The translations under genes were made by a program, and so were the position numbers. A model generated the notes under the pieces. The model had not been told where the DNA came from and ran no database searches. It was given only the letters and a program-made list of their open reading frames with translations. Below, in pieces: positions 18,609 through 27,554 of a stretch of DNA of 64,000 nucleotides. Numbering within the stretch: position 1 is the first letter of the stretch; the number at the start of each line of letters is the position of its first letter. The stretch spans positions 23,865-87,864 of the forward strand of contig NZ_JAFFQE010000011.1 in NCBI RefSeq assembly GCF_016919005.1. The letters are read 5' to 3'. This DNA is from Desulfopila inferna. Its GTDB lineage: Bacteria; Desulfobacterota; Desulfobulbia; Desulfobulbales; Desulfocapsaceae.

Positions 18609-18992
18609 TCACTGAACTTTCTCAAGAATATGGTTAATTACCTGTGAGTGTTCATGCTCAGGACTGAAAAGAATCACTTCCGTGTCTTCATCGGCTTTCA
18701 CAGTATGCCCCGGAGGCCAGTAGAACAGATCACCGGCTACCACTGTTTCATTATGTCCGTCTGCAAAGCCGACCGTTAATTTGCCCTCAATTATATAGCC
18801 CCAATGCGGTGACTGGCATAAGTCATCTTGCAAACCTTTTAGTAGCGGCGCAAGATCAGTACCAACGGCCAGTGAAAAATATTCCCCTCCAATCTTTCCG
18901 TAACCAGTGGCATCGCCAAAATCTTTCACTTGCCGAGCCGTTGCTCCCGGGACATCAATTCTCACAGGTATGTCATTTTTTGCTATTCGCAT
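18609..18992 (-). CDS. cupin-domain protein
   Basis: 127 aa single-domain cupin. The barrel motifs are 'SPHWGYIIEGKLTVGF' and 'GDLFYWPPGHTVKADEDT'; the first motif has one His, and the second a His in PGH, so metal ligands are only partly conserved compared with the classical two-His plus Glu set. 'EHEHSQVINHILE' near the end adds further His. Cytoplasmic; role unknown (small cupins may be enzymes, sensors or regulators). GAGGAGAA lies 7 bases before the ATG. It converges with the YeeE pair. Confidence 0.75.
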   Translation of the reverse strand: MRIAKNDIPVRIDVPGATARQVKDFGDATGYGKIGGEYFSLAVGTDLAPLLKGLQDDLCQSPHWGYIIEGKLTVGFADGHNETVVAGDLFYWPPGHTVKADEDTEVILFSPEHEHSQVINHILEKVQ

Positions 18993-19436
18993 GGATGTTC
19001 TCCTCGATTTATTAACATATCAGGATATCATACAACCTCATTTCAGTAAAAAGCTGCATGATTTAGTCTCACCAAATCACCAGCTGAGTAGTGAAAGAAT
19101 ACTACGGTGTGGTGTGGCATTTTGGCAATTTCAACCGCGAATATCCTTGAAACAGCTTGTAACTATGAAGTCTACTGTGAGTCTTCAATTCATGGCAATT
19201 CGCTGATATAAAAAAATATCGCAATTGGAGCTAAACTTAACCGGCCTGCAGCGCCAGGCAATGTTGATAACTTTGTTAATAACTCTGTTAACAGCCTGTG
19301 CAAAGGATGTTGGAAAATGTTCATTTCCCCGATGGTTCCGGATCTCCCCTTTTTCTCCTCTCGAGAAAGACAAACGGCTTCCGGATCATTTCGGCAGGAT
19401 TTTTAAGGGAATCACAGCTTATTGCCGGATTTCAGT
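18993..19436. other. intergenic region with repeat copy
   Basis: Leader of the cupin gene, then the first copy of the repeat at 19261-19325. No gene seen. Confidence 0.45.
19261..19325 (+). repeat. dispersed repeat with DnaA-box-like core, copy 1
   Basis: ATGTTGATAACTTTGTTAAT followed by AACTCTGTTAACAGCCTGTG. About 57 of 65 positions match the copy at 20235-20299; the two lie in direct orientation either side of the DUF3750 gene. Confidence 0.65.
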
Positions 19437-20015
19437 TTAATTCGCTTCCACATTGTTCCTGTAGGCATAGCCGCTGCCGATGGCCGAAAAAGGCAGATCC
19501 AGTTCGAGTTCGGGCACTTCTTTTCCGATCCAGGCAGTGAAAGTGTTGCTGTTTGGCCCGGGAAACACCTTGTAGGTTGTTTTCCAGGGATATGCAGCCG
19601 CTGCCTGTTCTACGGCGGCAATGAGGTCATCTACACCTTCTCCGACATGCTCCTTGAGAATACGGGGCTTCTCCCCATACCAATACCGGTCGGGTATATC
19701 CTGCCTGATCCTCATCACCGGCGAGCCATTTCTGCCGCGCCAGCCGACCACGTCGTAAACTGTATATGCGGTTTCACCGCTCGGCTTCGCGGCTACCCAT
19801 GTGTGGATTGCGAATAAACCGCGCCAGCTCCAGGCGCTGGCCCCATAAACCTGCAGGACCGCTTCTCTGGTAGTTGCCGGATCCGGCGCAAATCCGGCCG
19901 ATTGACGACTTGCAGTTCGCCAGTCGCCGTCCGTGCATCCCGAGATCCCCATCAATCCGGCAAAGATAAAAGAATATATTCCTGCAAGAATTTTCCTGCT
20001 CTGAAACTTCACCAT
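19437..20015 (-). CDS. DUF3750 lipoprotein
   Basis: 192 aa from the ATG at 20015, which has AGGAG just upstream (the longer frame to 20048 lacks one). The N-terminus is a lipoprotein signal with lipobox ISGC near residue 27. The DUF3750 core follows: 'VLQVYGASAWSWRGLFAIHTW', 'YTVYDVVGWRGR', 'YWYGEKPRIL' and 'PWKTTYKVFPGPNSNTFTAW'. The conserved His-Thr-Trp and Pro-Gly-Pro-Asn-Ser-Asn-Thr motifs resemble those of NlpC/P60-like or LRAT-like folds, suggesting an enzyme, but no function is established for the family. Flanked by two copies of a dispersed repeat. Confidence 0.78.
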   Translation of the reverse strand: MVKFQSRKILAGIYSFIFAGLMGISGCTDGDWRTASRQSAGFAPDPATTREAVLQVYGASAWSWRGLFAIHTWVAAKPSGETAYTVYDVVGWRGRNGSPVMRIRQDIPDRYWYGEKPRILKEHVGEGVDDLIAAVEQAAAAYPWKTTYKVFPGPNSNTFTAWIGKEVPELELDLPFSAIGSGYAYRNNVEAN

Positions 20016-20150
20016 AAATCTCCTGTACAATAATGTACATACCTGCACCCGTTAAGAACGGGATGGAACATTAACCTGAAAATAGACGTATACCTGCGGT
20101 CTTGATAAAATCAGGTAAACAGTAATCATATCTTCTGCTCTGCGCTGCAA

Positions 20151-20190
20151 ATATCTCTGGCAGGGCAGTATGGCTTTGCTGTTGCTCTTG
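20151..20190 (+). pseudogene. fragment duplicated from the first YeeE gene
   Basis: ATATCTCTGGCAGGGCAGTA and the following 20 bases match 17536-17576 at about 37 of 40 aligned positions with one single-base gap. Too short to code; a relic of a duplication or of a lost YeeE paralogue. Confidence 0.6.
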
Positions 20191-20234
20191 AGAGCCTCTT
20201 CGGCAATCTCAATGGCTTTTTTATGAGAGTATCA

Positions 20235-20299
20235 ATGTTGATAACTCTGTGGATAACTCTGTTAACAACCTGTGCAAAGAATGTTGGAAGGTGTTTATT
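20235..20299 (+). repeat. dispersed repeat with DnaA-box-like core, copy 2
   Basis: Second copy. It contains TGTGGATAA (20248-20256), the exact reverse complement of the DnaA-box consensus TTATCCACA, inside the tandem GATAACTCTGT units. Copy 1 has TGTTAATAA at this place. Confidence 0.65.
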
Positions 20300-20350
20300 C
20301 CAGCGTTATCCTGAGCAGAAAATCACAAACCGGATCCTCCATCACCTCTT

Positions 20351-22432
20351 TTACAGAGGAACGCCTCTCTCCAGAAGAAGTGAAACGAAATCGTTTTCAT
20401 TGAGAATGGCAACGTGGTGTGTCCGGGCCTGATCCAGCTTCGAGCCCGACCCCGGTCCTGTCACCACATAATCGGTCTCACCCGAAACAGCGGAGGTAGC
20501 ACGCCCCCCATAACGCTCGACCAGTTCTTTGGCCTGATCACGCGTCCAGCGTTCCAGCGAACCGGTGAAGACAAATTTAAGACCCTGCAGAGGTCGCTCC
20601 CCGCCTCCACCGGAGTAGAGAGGATTTTCAAGCCGGAGACCCGCCTCATACATGGCCTGAAGGGCTCTCTGATTTTTTTCCTCGGAAAAAAAAGAGACCA
20701 CGCTGCGGGCTACCTCGGGCCCCACTTCGTTTATCTGCTGCAGTTCTTCCGTGCCGGCATTTTTCAAAGCATCCAGATCCTTGAAATGGAACGCCAGCAC
20801 CTGGGTCATATGCGATCCCAGCAGGGGAATGCCCAGAGCGTAGATAAATCTCTCCAGGGTGATGCTTTTGGCCTCCTTAATCTCCGCGAGTAGATTTGTC
20901 GCGGATTTATCCGCATATCCGGGCAGCTGTAAAAGATCATCTTTGGAGAGCATGTAAAGATCAGGAAGACTCTTCACAAAACCCATATCCACCAGTTGCC
21001 TAGCCCTTTTCCCGCCAAGCCCTTCGATATCCAGAGCTTGTCGTGAAGCAAAATGCTGCAAACGCTCCTTTAACTGGGCCGGACAGTCGACATTGGTGCA
21101 GCGCACATTTTTCCTGTCCCTGGAGATGAACACCTCTCCGCCACAGGCCGGGCAGTGCTCCGGCATGGTAAAACGCTTCTGCGAATTGTCCCGCTGCTCT
21201 TTCAGGGATCTAACCACATAGGGGATAACATCGCCTGCTCGCTCCACCTCCACAGTATCGCCGATGCGGATATCTTTTTCCTCTACCTGACTCAAGTTAT
21301 GCAATGAAGCCCGGGAAACCTCGACGCCGCCGATATTTACGGGATCGAGCAGGGCCACCGGGGTCAGCGCTCCGGTTCGTCCCACATTGACAATTATATC
21401 CCTGACCCTGGTGGTATCGCGGCGGGGTTCGAATTTGTAGGCTATTGCCCAGCGTGGATCGCGGGAGCGCGCGCCAAGCTTGCTGCGGTCTTCAAGATCA
21501 TTGACTTTGACTACCATACCGTCGATCTCGAAATTCATGTCGTCCCGTGCCCTGACCAGCTGGTCATAATGTTCCAGAGCCTCATCGACGCCGGCAACCA
21601 GATACTGCATTTGCCGATTGACCGGCAAACCCCATTCCAACATGATCTGCAGGGTCTCCCAATGTGTCTTCAGGCTTCTTCCCTCGTACTCCGGCAGCTC
21701 ATAGAGAAACAGATGCAGGGGCCGTTGCTTGGTGATTCTGGGATCGAGCTGTCGTACCGATCCGGCCGCGGCATTGCGGGGATTGGCAAAGGGTCGGCTG
21801 CCCTCCTGCTCGCGGCGGCGATTGAGTGTGTTGAATTCATCGATGCGCATGTAGATTTCACCACGGATCACCAGACGGGACGGCATCTTTTCGTCCTGCC
21901 TTTTCAGCAGAGACAGCGGCACCTCGCCGATGGTCCTGACATTTGCGGTAACATCCTCGCCTCTCTCGCCGTCACCCCTGGTGGCTGCAAGTACCAGCCT
22001 GCCGTCCTCGTAGACCAGCTCGATGGACAGGCCGTCATATTTGGGTTCGACAACATATTCCACCTTGTCCAGACCAAGCTGCCTGCGGCAGGTCCGGGCA
22101 AAATCGCGCACTCCGGCCTCATTATATACGGCCTTCAGACTCATCATCGGCGTAGTGTGACGCACGGTGCCGAGTTCTTGCATGGGCTCCCCGGCCACCT
22201 TCTGTGTAGGGGAATCCGGTACAACCAGGTCCCATTGCTGCTCCAGATCGTTGAGAACCTGAAAGAGCTCATCATATTTCCTGTCCGAGATTACCGGTTC
22301 ATTAAGCACATAGTAGCGGTAATCATGGAAGCGTATCGCTTCACGCAGCTTCTCCACCGCCTCGCCGGCTTCCTCTTTGCTTGCGATTTTTTCCGGCCGT
22401 ACCTTGGGGGTGTGGTTCTGTTTATCGCTCAT
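20351..22432 (-). CDS. ligA: NAD+-dependent DNA ligase
   Basis: 693 aa, full length for LigA. Seals nicks in replication and repair using NAD+. Domains in order: Ia/adenylation with the lysine motif EPKYDGLSIEL (Lys about 118) and 'TRGDGERGEDVT', OB fold, four-Cys zinc finger (CPACGG...CTNVDCPAQ), helix-hairpin-helix repeats (about 520-600) and a C-terminal BRCT domain ending in 'SGETDYVVTGPGSGSKL'. Starts 3 bases after the end of polX, so the two are co-transcribed and probably translationally coupled. Last gene of the corC-lnt-prfB-polX-ligA strand run. Confidence 0.97.
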   Translation of the reverse strand: MSDKQNHTPKVRPEKIASKEEAGEAVEKLREAIRFHDYRYYVLNEPVISDRKYDELFQVLNDLEQQWDLVVPDSPTQKVAGEPMQELGTVRHTTPMMSLKAVYNEAGVRDFARTCRRQLGLDKVEYVVEPKYDGLSIELVYEDGRLVLAATRGDGERGEDVTANVRTIGEVPLSLLKRQDEKMPSRLVIRGEIYMRIDEFNTLNRRREQEGSRPFANPRNAAAGSVRQLDPRITKQRPLHLFLYELPEYEGRSLKTHWETLQIMLEWGLPVNRQMQYLVAGVDEALEHYDQLVRARDDMNFEIDGMVVKVNDLEDRSKLGARSRDPRWAIAYKFEPRRDTTRVRDIIVNVGRTGALTPVALLDPVNIGGVEVSRASLHNLSQVEEKDIRIGDTVEVERAGDVIPYVVRSLKEQRDNSQKRFTMPEHCPACGGEVFISRDRKNVRCTNVDCPAQLKERLQHFASRQALDIEGLGGKRARQLVDMGFVKSLPDLYMLSKDDLLQLPGYADKSATNLLAEIKEAKSITLERFIYALGIPLLGSHMTQVLAFHFKDLDALKNAGTEELQQINEVGPEVARSVVSFFSEEKNQRALQAMYEAGLRLENPLYSGGGGERPLQGLKFVFTGSLERWTRDQAKELVERYGGRATSAVSGETDYVVTGPGSGSKLDQARTHHVAILNENDFVSLLLERGVPL

Positions 22433-22435
22433 GGC

Positions 22436-24157
22436 TTACCTTTTTAAAAGCTTACGCAATCCGGTAAGGCTCCTGGTATTGATCACATCGGCGGAAGAGA
22501 GCCAGCCGCGCCGGGCCTGGCCCACACCAAAACGAATCCAGTCCAGGTTTTTCGACCAGTGGGCATCGGTGGAGATCGATATGAGCACCCCGATCTCCCG
22601 GGCTCTTTTGAGGTGCACATCACGAAGGTCCATCCTATCAGGCTGGGAGTTAAGTTCCAGAAAGCAGCCCCGTTCCTTAGCACCTTCCATGATCCGCTCC
22701 ATGTCGAGATCATAGGCTTCGCGGCTCTGAATAAGACGGCCGCTGGGGTGACCCAGTACGTTGAAAAGGGGGTTGTCCATGGCTTTGAGGATGCGTTCGG
22801 TCTGTTCCTTCGCCGAGAGTTTGAAATATGAGTGCACGGAGCAGACACGAATATCAAGCCGCTTCAATACGCGGTCGGGCAGATCCAGGGAACCGTCCTT
22901 GAGAATGTCCACTTCGATGCCTTTCAGCAGGGTCAGGCCTTTGAGGCTGTCGTTGAGCCTGTCGATGGCATCGATCTGTTTGAGCAGCCGGTCTTCATCC
23001 AGACCCTTGGCGACACTGACCTGCTGGGAATGATCGGTTACAGCCAGATAGGAGTAGCCGCGCTCCTGCGCAGCCTGCGCCATTTCTTCCAGAGTATCAC
23101 GGCCATCCGTCTCGTCGGTGTGGGTATGCAGATCACCCTGCAAATCCTCGATCCGGATCAATTCGGGCAATGTACCCTGCTGCGCTTCCCTGATCTCACC
23201 CCGATCCTCGCGCAGCTCCGGCTCGATATAGGGCAGGCCGACGGTCTCATAGACCTCCTCCTCCGTGCGGCCCGCGATGCGCTTGTCATTCTTGAAAACC
23301 CCATATTCATTGATCTTGTAACCTTTGTTCAGGCCTATTTTGCGAATTGCGATGTTGTGCGGTTTCGATCCGGTAAAATAGTGCAGAGCCGCGCCGTAGC
23401 TGACCTCGGGCACCACGCGCAAATCCACCTGCAGGCCGGAGCGCAGAATCACCGTCGAACGGGTCTTTCCCTGGGAGACAACCTTACGCACGTCATCGTA
23501 GCCGGTAAAATCGTTCATGACGTTAGAACCTTTTTTGCAGGTCACCAGAATGTCCAGATCACCCACGGTCTCCTGACGACGGCGGTAGCTTCCCGCCGGA
23601 ACGACCTTCTTGACACCCTTGGATTTCAACAGATACCTGCACAATGGCTCGGCATATTCCTCGGCCTTTATCAGCAAGGAGCGGCCTTCGCCTTCCTTCC
23701 TGCCCCGGTTGACTTCCTCGAGAATATTCGCCTCGACCTTGGCCCCAAAATTTCGAAGTTCACGTATTCTGCCGGATTCGGCAGCTTTCTTCAAACCCTC
23801 CAGATTCTTGATGCCCAGCTCCTTGTAAAGAGCTGCGGCCTTTTTAGGACCAACCCCGGAAAGCCGCATTATATCCTTCAATCCGGGAGGCAGACGGGAT
23901 TCCAGCTCCTTCAGCATAGGCAGGCTTCCGGTCTCCACGATGATCTCGATTTTATGAGCAAGATCACGACCGATACCGGGAATCTCGGTAAGGTCATGGC
24001 CCTGGGCAATCCTGTCGACCACGCTGCCGGAAAGACTTGAAATTGTCCGGGCGGCGCCACGATAGGCCCGAATCCTGAACGGATTGGCTCCATCAATCTC
24101 CAGGAAGGCAGCCACATCATAAAAGATATTTGCGATTTCACTGTTGTGGATCGGCAT
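22436..24157 (-). CDS. polX: DNA polymerase X family protein with PHP domain
   Basis: 573 aa, the normal size of bacterial PolX. It fills short gaps in base excision repair; the PHP domain supplies 3'-5' exonuclease and phosphatase activity. Order: helix-hairpin-helix (about 45-130), nucleotidyltransferase palm with the DxD motif VGDLDILVTC, thumb, and the PHP domain (about 345 to the end) with GDLHTHTDETDG, AVTDHS, HPSGRL and STDAHW as metal ligands. I chose the ATG at 24157 (AAGGA upstream) over the ATG at 24187. Followed at 3 bases by ligA, a sensible repair pairing. Confidence 0.94.
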   Translation of the reverse strand: MPIHNSEIANIFYDVAAFLEIDGANPFRIRAYRGAARTISSLSGSVVDRIAQGHDLTEIPGIGRDLAHKIEIIVETGSLPMLKELESRLPPGLKDIMRLSGVGPKKAAALYKELGIKNLEGLKKAAESGRIRELRNFGAKVEANILEEVNRGRKEGEGRSLLIKAEEYAEPLCRYLLKSKGVKKVVPAGSYRRRQETVGDLDILVTCKKGSNVMNDFTGYDDVRKVVSQGKTRSTVILRSGLQVDLRVVPEVSYGAALHYFTGSKPHNIAIRKIGLNKGYKINEYGVFKNDKRIAGRTEEEVYETVGLPYIEPELREDRGEIREAQQGTLPELIRIEDLQGDLHTHTDETDGRDTLEEMAQAAQERGYSYLAVTDHSQQVSVAKGLDEDRLLKQIDAIDRLNDSLKGLTLLKGIEVDILKDGSLDLPDRVLKRLDIRVCSVHSYFKLSAKEQTERILKAMDNPLFNVLGHPSGRLIQSREAYDLDMERIMEGAKERGCFLELNSQPDRMDLRDVHLKRAREIGVLISISTDAHWSKNLDWIRFGVGQARRGWLSSADVINTRSLTGLRKLLKR

Positions 24158-24623
24158 GAATACATTCCTTCGCATTAATGACGACAACTTGAATTTTCTT
24201 ATCTCTTACATTATGCATCATGCAACAGGATGCCAGGCGCTACATCCAGGCACTCAGGCATGAATTCTTTCCAGGAAGAAAGGGCACTGATTGGTCAAAA
24301 GACCGGAAATGAAAATTTGGGTTCATCAGACTCGAGCGCACTTTTTGCTAAAGTACCCAATCATCAGGACGGCTGTGAGCAAAAACGTTGGCGTTCCTTG
24401 CGTCAGCACCAACCTAATGGATGCCGCAATCAAATTTTGAAAGGGCAGGTTGGCGGTGAGCCTGGCGAACCCCAACAATAAAGCTTCTTGGTAACGTCAT
24501 CGATAAATTGCTATTTTAGACATTTTTCTTGAATAGTAGAGCAAAAGTAGGCTAAATCCGCAAGAACCGAAATTTGCCCCCGGCGTGGATACCAGGGACA
24601 AATTATAGTTGTAATAGAGGGGA
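24158..24623. other. intergenic region between prfB and polX
   Basis: 466 bases. A hairpin at 24573-24602 lies just after prfB; the remainder has no supported gene. Translated fragments on the plus strand show no family pattern. Confidence 0.45.
24573..24602 (-). terminator. hairpin downstream of prfB
   Basis: On the minus strand TTTGTCCCTGG (24602-24592) pairs with CCGGGGGCAAA (24583-24573); nine of eleven pairs are Watson-Crick and two are G-U. A moderate T-rich stretch follows, so weak termination or 3' protection of the prfB transcript is likely. Confidence 0.5.
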
Positions 24624-25734
24624 TTACCGTGCCCAAAGAAGAAAGGCCTTGATAAACTCGTCGAGACCGCCGTTCAGCACGGCATCAACGTTGCCGCTCT
24701 CATACTGGGTGCGATGGTCTTTGATCAGTTGATATGGCTGCAAGACGTAGGAGCGGATCTGGCTGCCCCAGCCGATCTCCATCTTATCGCCATGGATTCC
24801 ATCCTGCTCCGCCCGCTGACGCAGTTTCTCCTGCTCATACAATCTGGCCGCCAGCATTTTCATGGCCATGTCCTTGTTGCGGTGCTGGGAGCGCTCGTTC
24901 TGGCACTGTACCACGATACCGGAGGGCAGATGGGTAATGCGAATAGCGGAGTCGGTTTTGTTGACATGCTGCCCCCCTGCTCCACTGGCGCGATAGGTAT
25001 CGATGCGCAGATCCTTATCTGAGATATCAACCTTGACGGTCTCGTCGAGTTCGGGCATCACCATGACAGAGGCAAAGGAGGTATGCCTGCGTCCGCTGGC
25101 ATCAAAGGGGGAGATGCGCACCAGGCGATGAATCCCGACCTCGGAACGCAGATAGCCGTAGGCGTGGCGCCCTTTTACCATGATGGTCACGCTCTTGGTG
25201 CCCGCTTCATCACCCGGCAGCAGATCAAGTATATCGGTTTTAAAACCTTTATTTTCCGCCCAGCGCAGATACATGCGCATCAGGATGCCTACCCAGTCCT
25301 GAGCCTCTGTGCCGCCGGCACCTGCATGAATGGCAATTATGGCATTATTGACATCATGCTCTCCGCTGAACATGCACTCGAGTTCGGCAACAGCGATAGT
25401 ATCTTCCAGAAACACCAGGTTTTCCGCAACTTCATTTTCGGTATCCCGGTCATCTTCCTCGACCGCCATTTCCAACAGGATATCGGTCTCCTCGAGTTCC
25501 GACCATTTCTTTTCCCAGGTCCGGATAATATCCTGCAGCATCCCGTGTTCTTTCTGAACCCTTTTCGCAACATCCGCATCGTTCCAAAAATCCGGGGCAA
25601 GAGTCTGCTGCTCAAGCCGTTCCAGTTCTTCTTTTCTGTTTTCTAAGTCAAAGATGCTCCTTCAGGGCAAGCATTCTTCCTTTCAACTCGTTAATTCGCT
25701 GTTTCGAGACGGCGGCTCCGGTATCTGTCGACAT
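24624..25734 (-). CDS. prfB: peptide chain release factor 2, with programmed +1 frameshift
   Basis: RF2 recognises UGA and UAA and releases the peptide. The coding sequence begins at ATG 25734, reads 28 codons to an in-frame TGA (25648-25650), and must shift +1 to continue, giving 369 aa. The slippery CTT TGA C with the SD-like AAGGAG three bases before it is the classic autoregulatory prfB site. In the main frame the codon-recognition motif SPFDASGRRHTSF and the catalytic GGQ (SGAGGQHVNKT) are intact. Low RF2 slows termination at the UGA and favours the shift, so synthesis is self-controlled. This is a normal gene, not a pseudogene. Between lnt and polX on the same strand. Confidence 0.97.
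25647..25668 (-). promoter_or_regulatory. prfB: prfB +1 ribosomal frameshift site
   Basis: Minus strand reads CTGAAGGAGCATCTTTGAC. AAGGAG acts as internal SD, CTT is the slippery codon, TGA the in-frame stop and C the context base; spacing equals that of the E. coli site. Confidence 0.95.
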
Positions 25735-25991
25735 AGTAGTATCCTTTTTCATGCTTCTATCTTAGCTGTCAGCCTTTTTGAAAAATGCCTGACCGTTACT
25801 TTTTTGGATGTTGGCCTATTTACCACACAGGCCGGCATTTAAGTATAATTTTTTGGTTTTCATTAGCCGAAAAAACGATTTTCAATGTGTTATTTGCAAC
25901 CCTCCATACTGTAAGGATGCAATGGTAATCCTGCACAAATTATTTCTCTGGCTCCAGTGGAGCTGAAACCATGCCTATATTCGGACAAAAC

Positions 25992-27554
25992 CTAGCCCAA
26001 CTGAGGACTTCTGCGCTTCCGCAATAACAACAGAACCACGAGAGCTGCGGTGAAGATTGCGCAAAAAGGGGCAAAAAGATATCCATAGCGGTTGAAAAAG
26101 GAGAGTTTCTCCAGCAGGACAACCTCACTGTTTTGAGCCCAGGGAATAAAGATATCGGAAGAACTCCGCACACGACCAATGGGGTCGACAAATCCGGAAA
26201 TTCCGGTATTAGCGGCACGGACCAGACTGCGCCGCGTCTCCACGGCCCGCAGCACGCTCATGGCCATACTCTGCGAGGGTGCGCTGGACCTGCCATACCA
26301 GGCATCGTTGGTCAGATTCACCAGTACATTGGCACCGGCATTGGCCCACTGCCGGGCAATATCAGGGAAAATCGACTCAAAACAGATCAAGACACCGGCC
26401 TCGATGGTGCCCGAGGAGAGCGGCCGTGTCACCTGACCGGCACTGAAATCGCCGACCGCCTCGACCAGGGGCGCCAGAAAGGGCAGAAGCCTGCGCATGG
26501 GCACATATTCGCCGAAGGGCACCAGATGTGACTTGAAATACCGGTCCTTCAATTCTCCGGCGGGTGTCAGCAGAAAAGCACTGTTATAGAAATCTATGTC
26601 CCTTTCCTCGACATCGACCACCTCGAACCAGGGAGAGCCGACCAGCAGTGTCGTCCCTTCCTCCGCGGTGAAAAGCCGGAGCTCCTCTATCAATGGGCTG
26701 CGCATCGGGAAAAACGGCAGTGCCGTCTCCGGCCAGACCACCAGCTGAGGCCGCGGGGTCTGCCGCAGCAGTTTTTCGGTGTGGTGCAGATAGGTGGCTA
26801 TGGTGCGCTGCTGTTCTTCGGGAGCCCATTTCCTGCTCTGATCGATGTTGCCCTGCACCACGCCGATTACAGCACTGTCGCCTCCGGCAATCTTCTGCTC
26901 GAGCTGGCCGATACGAAAATGGCCATAGAGAACGACCGCCGTGCACAACAGAAACACTGCGGCCATATGAAGCGGCCATCCCCTGCTCTTGCCTTGCCGC
27001 AGGAGGAAAAAGAGCAAACCGCTGCACAGCACCAGGGTAAAGGTGAGGAAATGATGACCAAATAGATCGGCCGTCTGAGCCAGCAGAGGAACCTGCCACA
27101 TGCCATAGCCCAGGTCCATCCAGGGAAAACCGCTGAACAGTATGGAGCGCAGCCAGTCCAGACCGACCCAGACGAAAGGCAGCAGCCACAGAGCCGTTCC
27201 GCCGCCCCAGCGCTGCAGCAAACTGCCGGCAATGGCAACAAAAGCGGCAACATACAATGCCATATACACGGCAAGAAGGATAAGAGCCGGATAGGAAAAG
27301 AACCAGGGAAGATGGCCGTAGCGTTCAAGAACGATGACGATCCAGTAGAGCTGGAAAATGAAATGAAGAAACCCTGCCAGCAGACCGAAGGAAAAGCGTT
27401 TCCAGGGTGAGCGCTCCAGCGTCAGCAAAAACAGCGGCACCAGCGCTATCGGCAACACCGGCCAGAATTCTCCGCCGCCGGGCAGCCCAAGCCAGAGGAG
27501 AATGGCAAAACAGCATGAGACCAAAATAACCAGCGGGGCCGGAAGGTTTCTCAT
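25992..27554 (-). CDS. lnt: apolipoprotein N-acyltransferase
   Basis: 520 aa inner-membrane enzyme that adds the third acyl chain to lipoproteins, completing Lgt-Lsp-Lnt maturation. About six N-terminal membrane helices, then a periplasmic carbon-nitrogen hydrolase domain (about residues 225-480) with the catalytic triad: Glu in VVWPETALPF, Lys in YFKSHLVPFGEY and Cys in GVLICFESIFPD. A last helix lies near the C-terminus. It overlaps corC by 4 bases (ATGA), the same order as ybeX-lnt in E. coli. Many lipoproteins in this window are likely substrates. Confidence 0.96.
   Translation of the reverse strand: MRNLPAPLVILVSCCFAILLWLGLPGGGEFWPVLPIALVPLFLLTLERSPWKRFSFGLLAGFLHFIFQLYWIVIVLERYGHLPWFFSYPALILLAVYMALYVAAFVAIAGSLLQRWGGGTALWLLPFVWVGLDWLRSILFSGFPWMDLGYGMWQVPLLAQTADLFGHHFLTFTLVLCSGLLFFLLRQGKSRGWPLHMAAVFLLCTAVVLYGHFRIGQLEQKIAGGDSAVIGVVQGNIDQSRKWAPEEQQRTIATYLHHTEKLLRQTPRPQLVVWPETALPFFPMRSPLIEELRLFTAEEGTTLLVGSPWFEVVDVEERDIDFYNSAFLLTPAGELKDRYFKSHLVPFGEYVPMRRLLPFLAPLVEAVGDFSAGQVTRPLSSGTIEAGVLICFESIFPDIARQWANAGANVLVNLTNDAWYGRSSAPSQSMAMSVLRAVETRRSLVRAANTGISGFVDPIGRVRSSSDIFIPWAQNSEVVLLEKLSFFNRYGYLFAPFCAIFTAALVVLLLLRKRRSPQLG

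Larger units (their letters stand above)
20016..20350. other. intergenic region with gene fragment and repeat
   Basis: Holds a 40-base copy of part of the YeeE gene (20151-20190) and a second copy of the DnaA-box-like repeat (20235-20299). No gene seen. Confidence 0.5.

Noticed and set aside
20235..20299. replication origin
   Set aside because: One DnaA-box match in a dispersed repeat, with no box cluster and no dnaA or dnaN nearby, is not enough.
21569..22447. 292-codon plus-strand frame antisense to ligA
   Set aside because: Same reasons; the ligA product has every expected domain.
22832..24040. 402-codon plus-strand frame antisense to polX
   Set aside because: It has no ribosome site or recognisable domain and lies entirely inside a well-supported conserved gene; long antisense frames are common in GC-richer genes.
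24624..25541. prfB as a truncated or broken gene
   Set aside because: The upstream codons, in-frame TGA and frameshift signal are all present, so it is the normal programmed arrangement.
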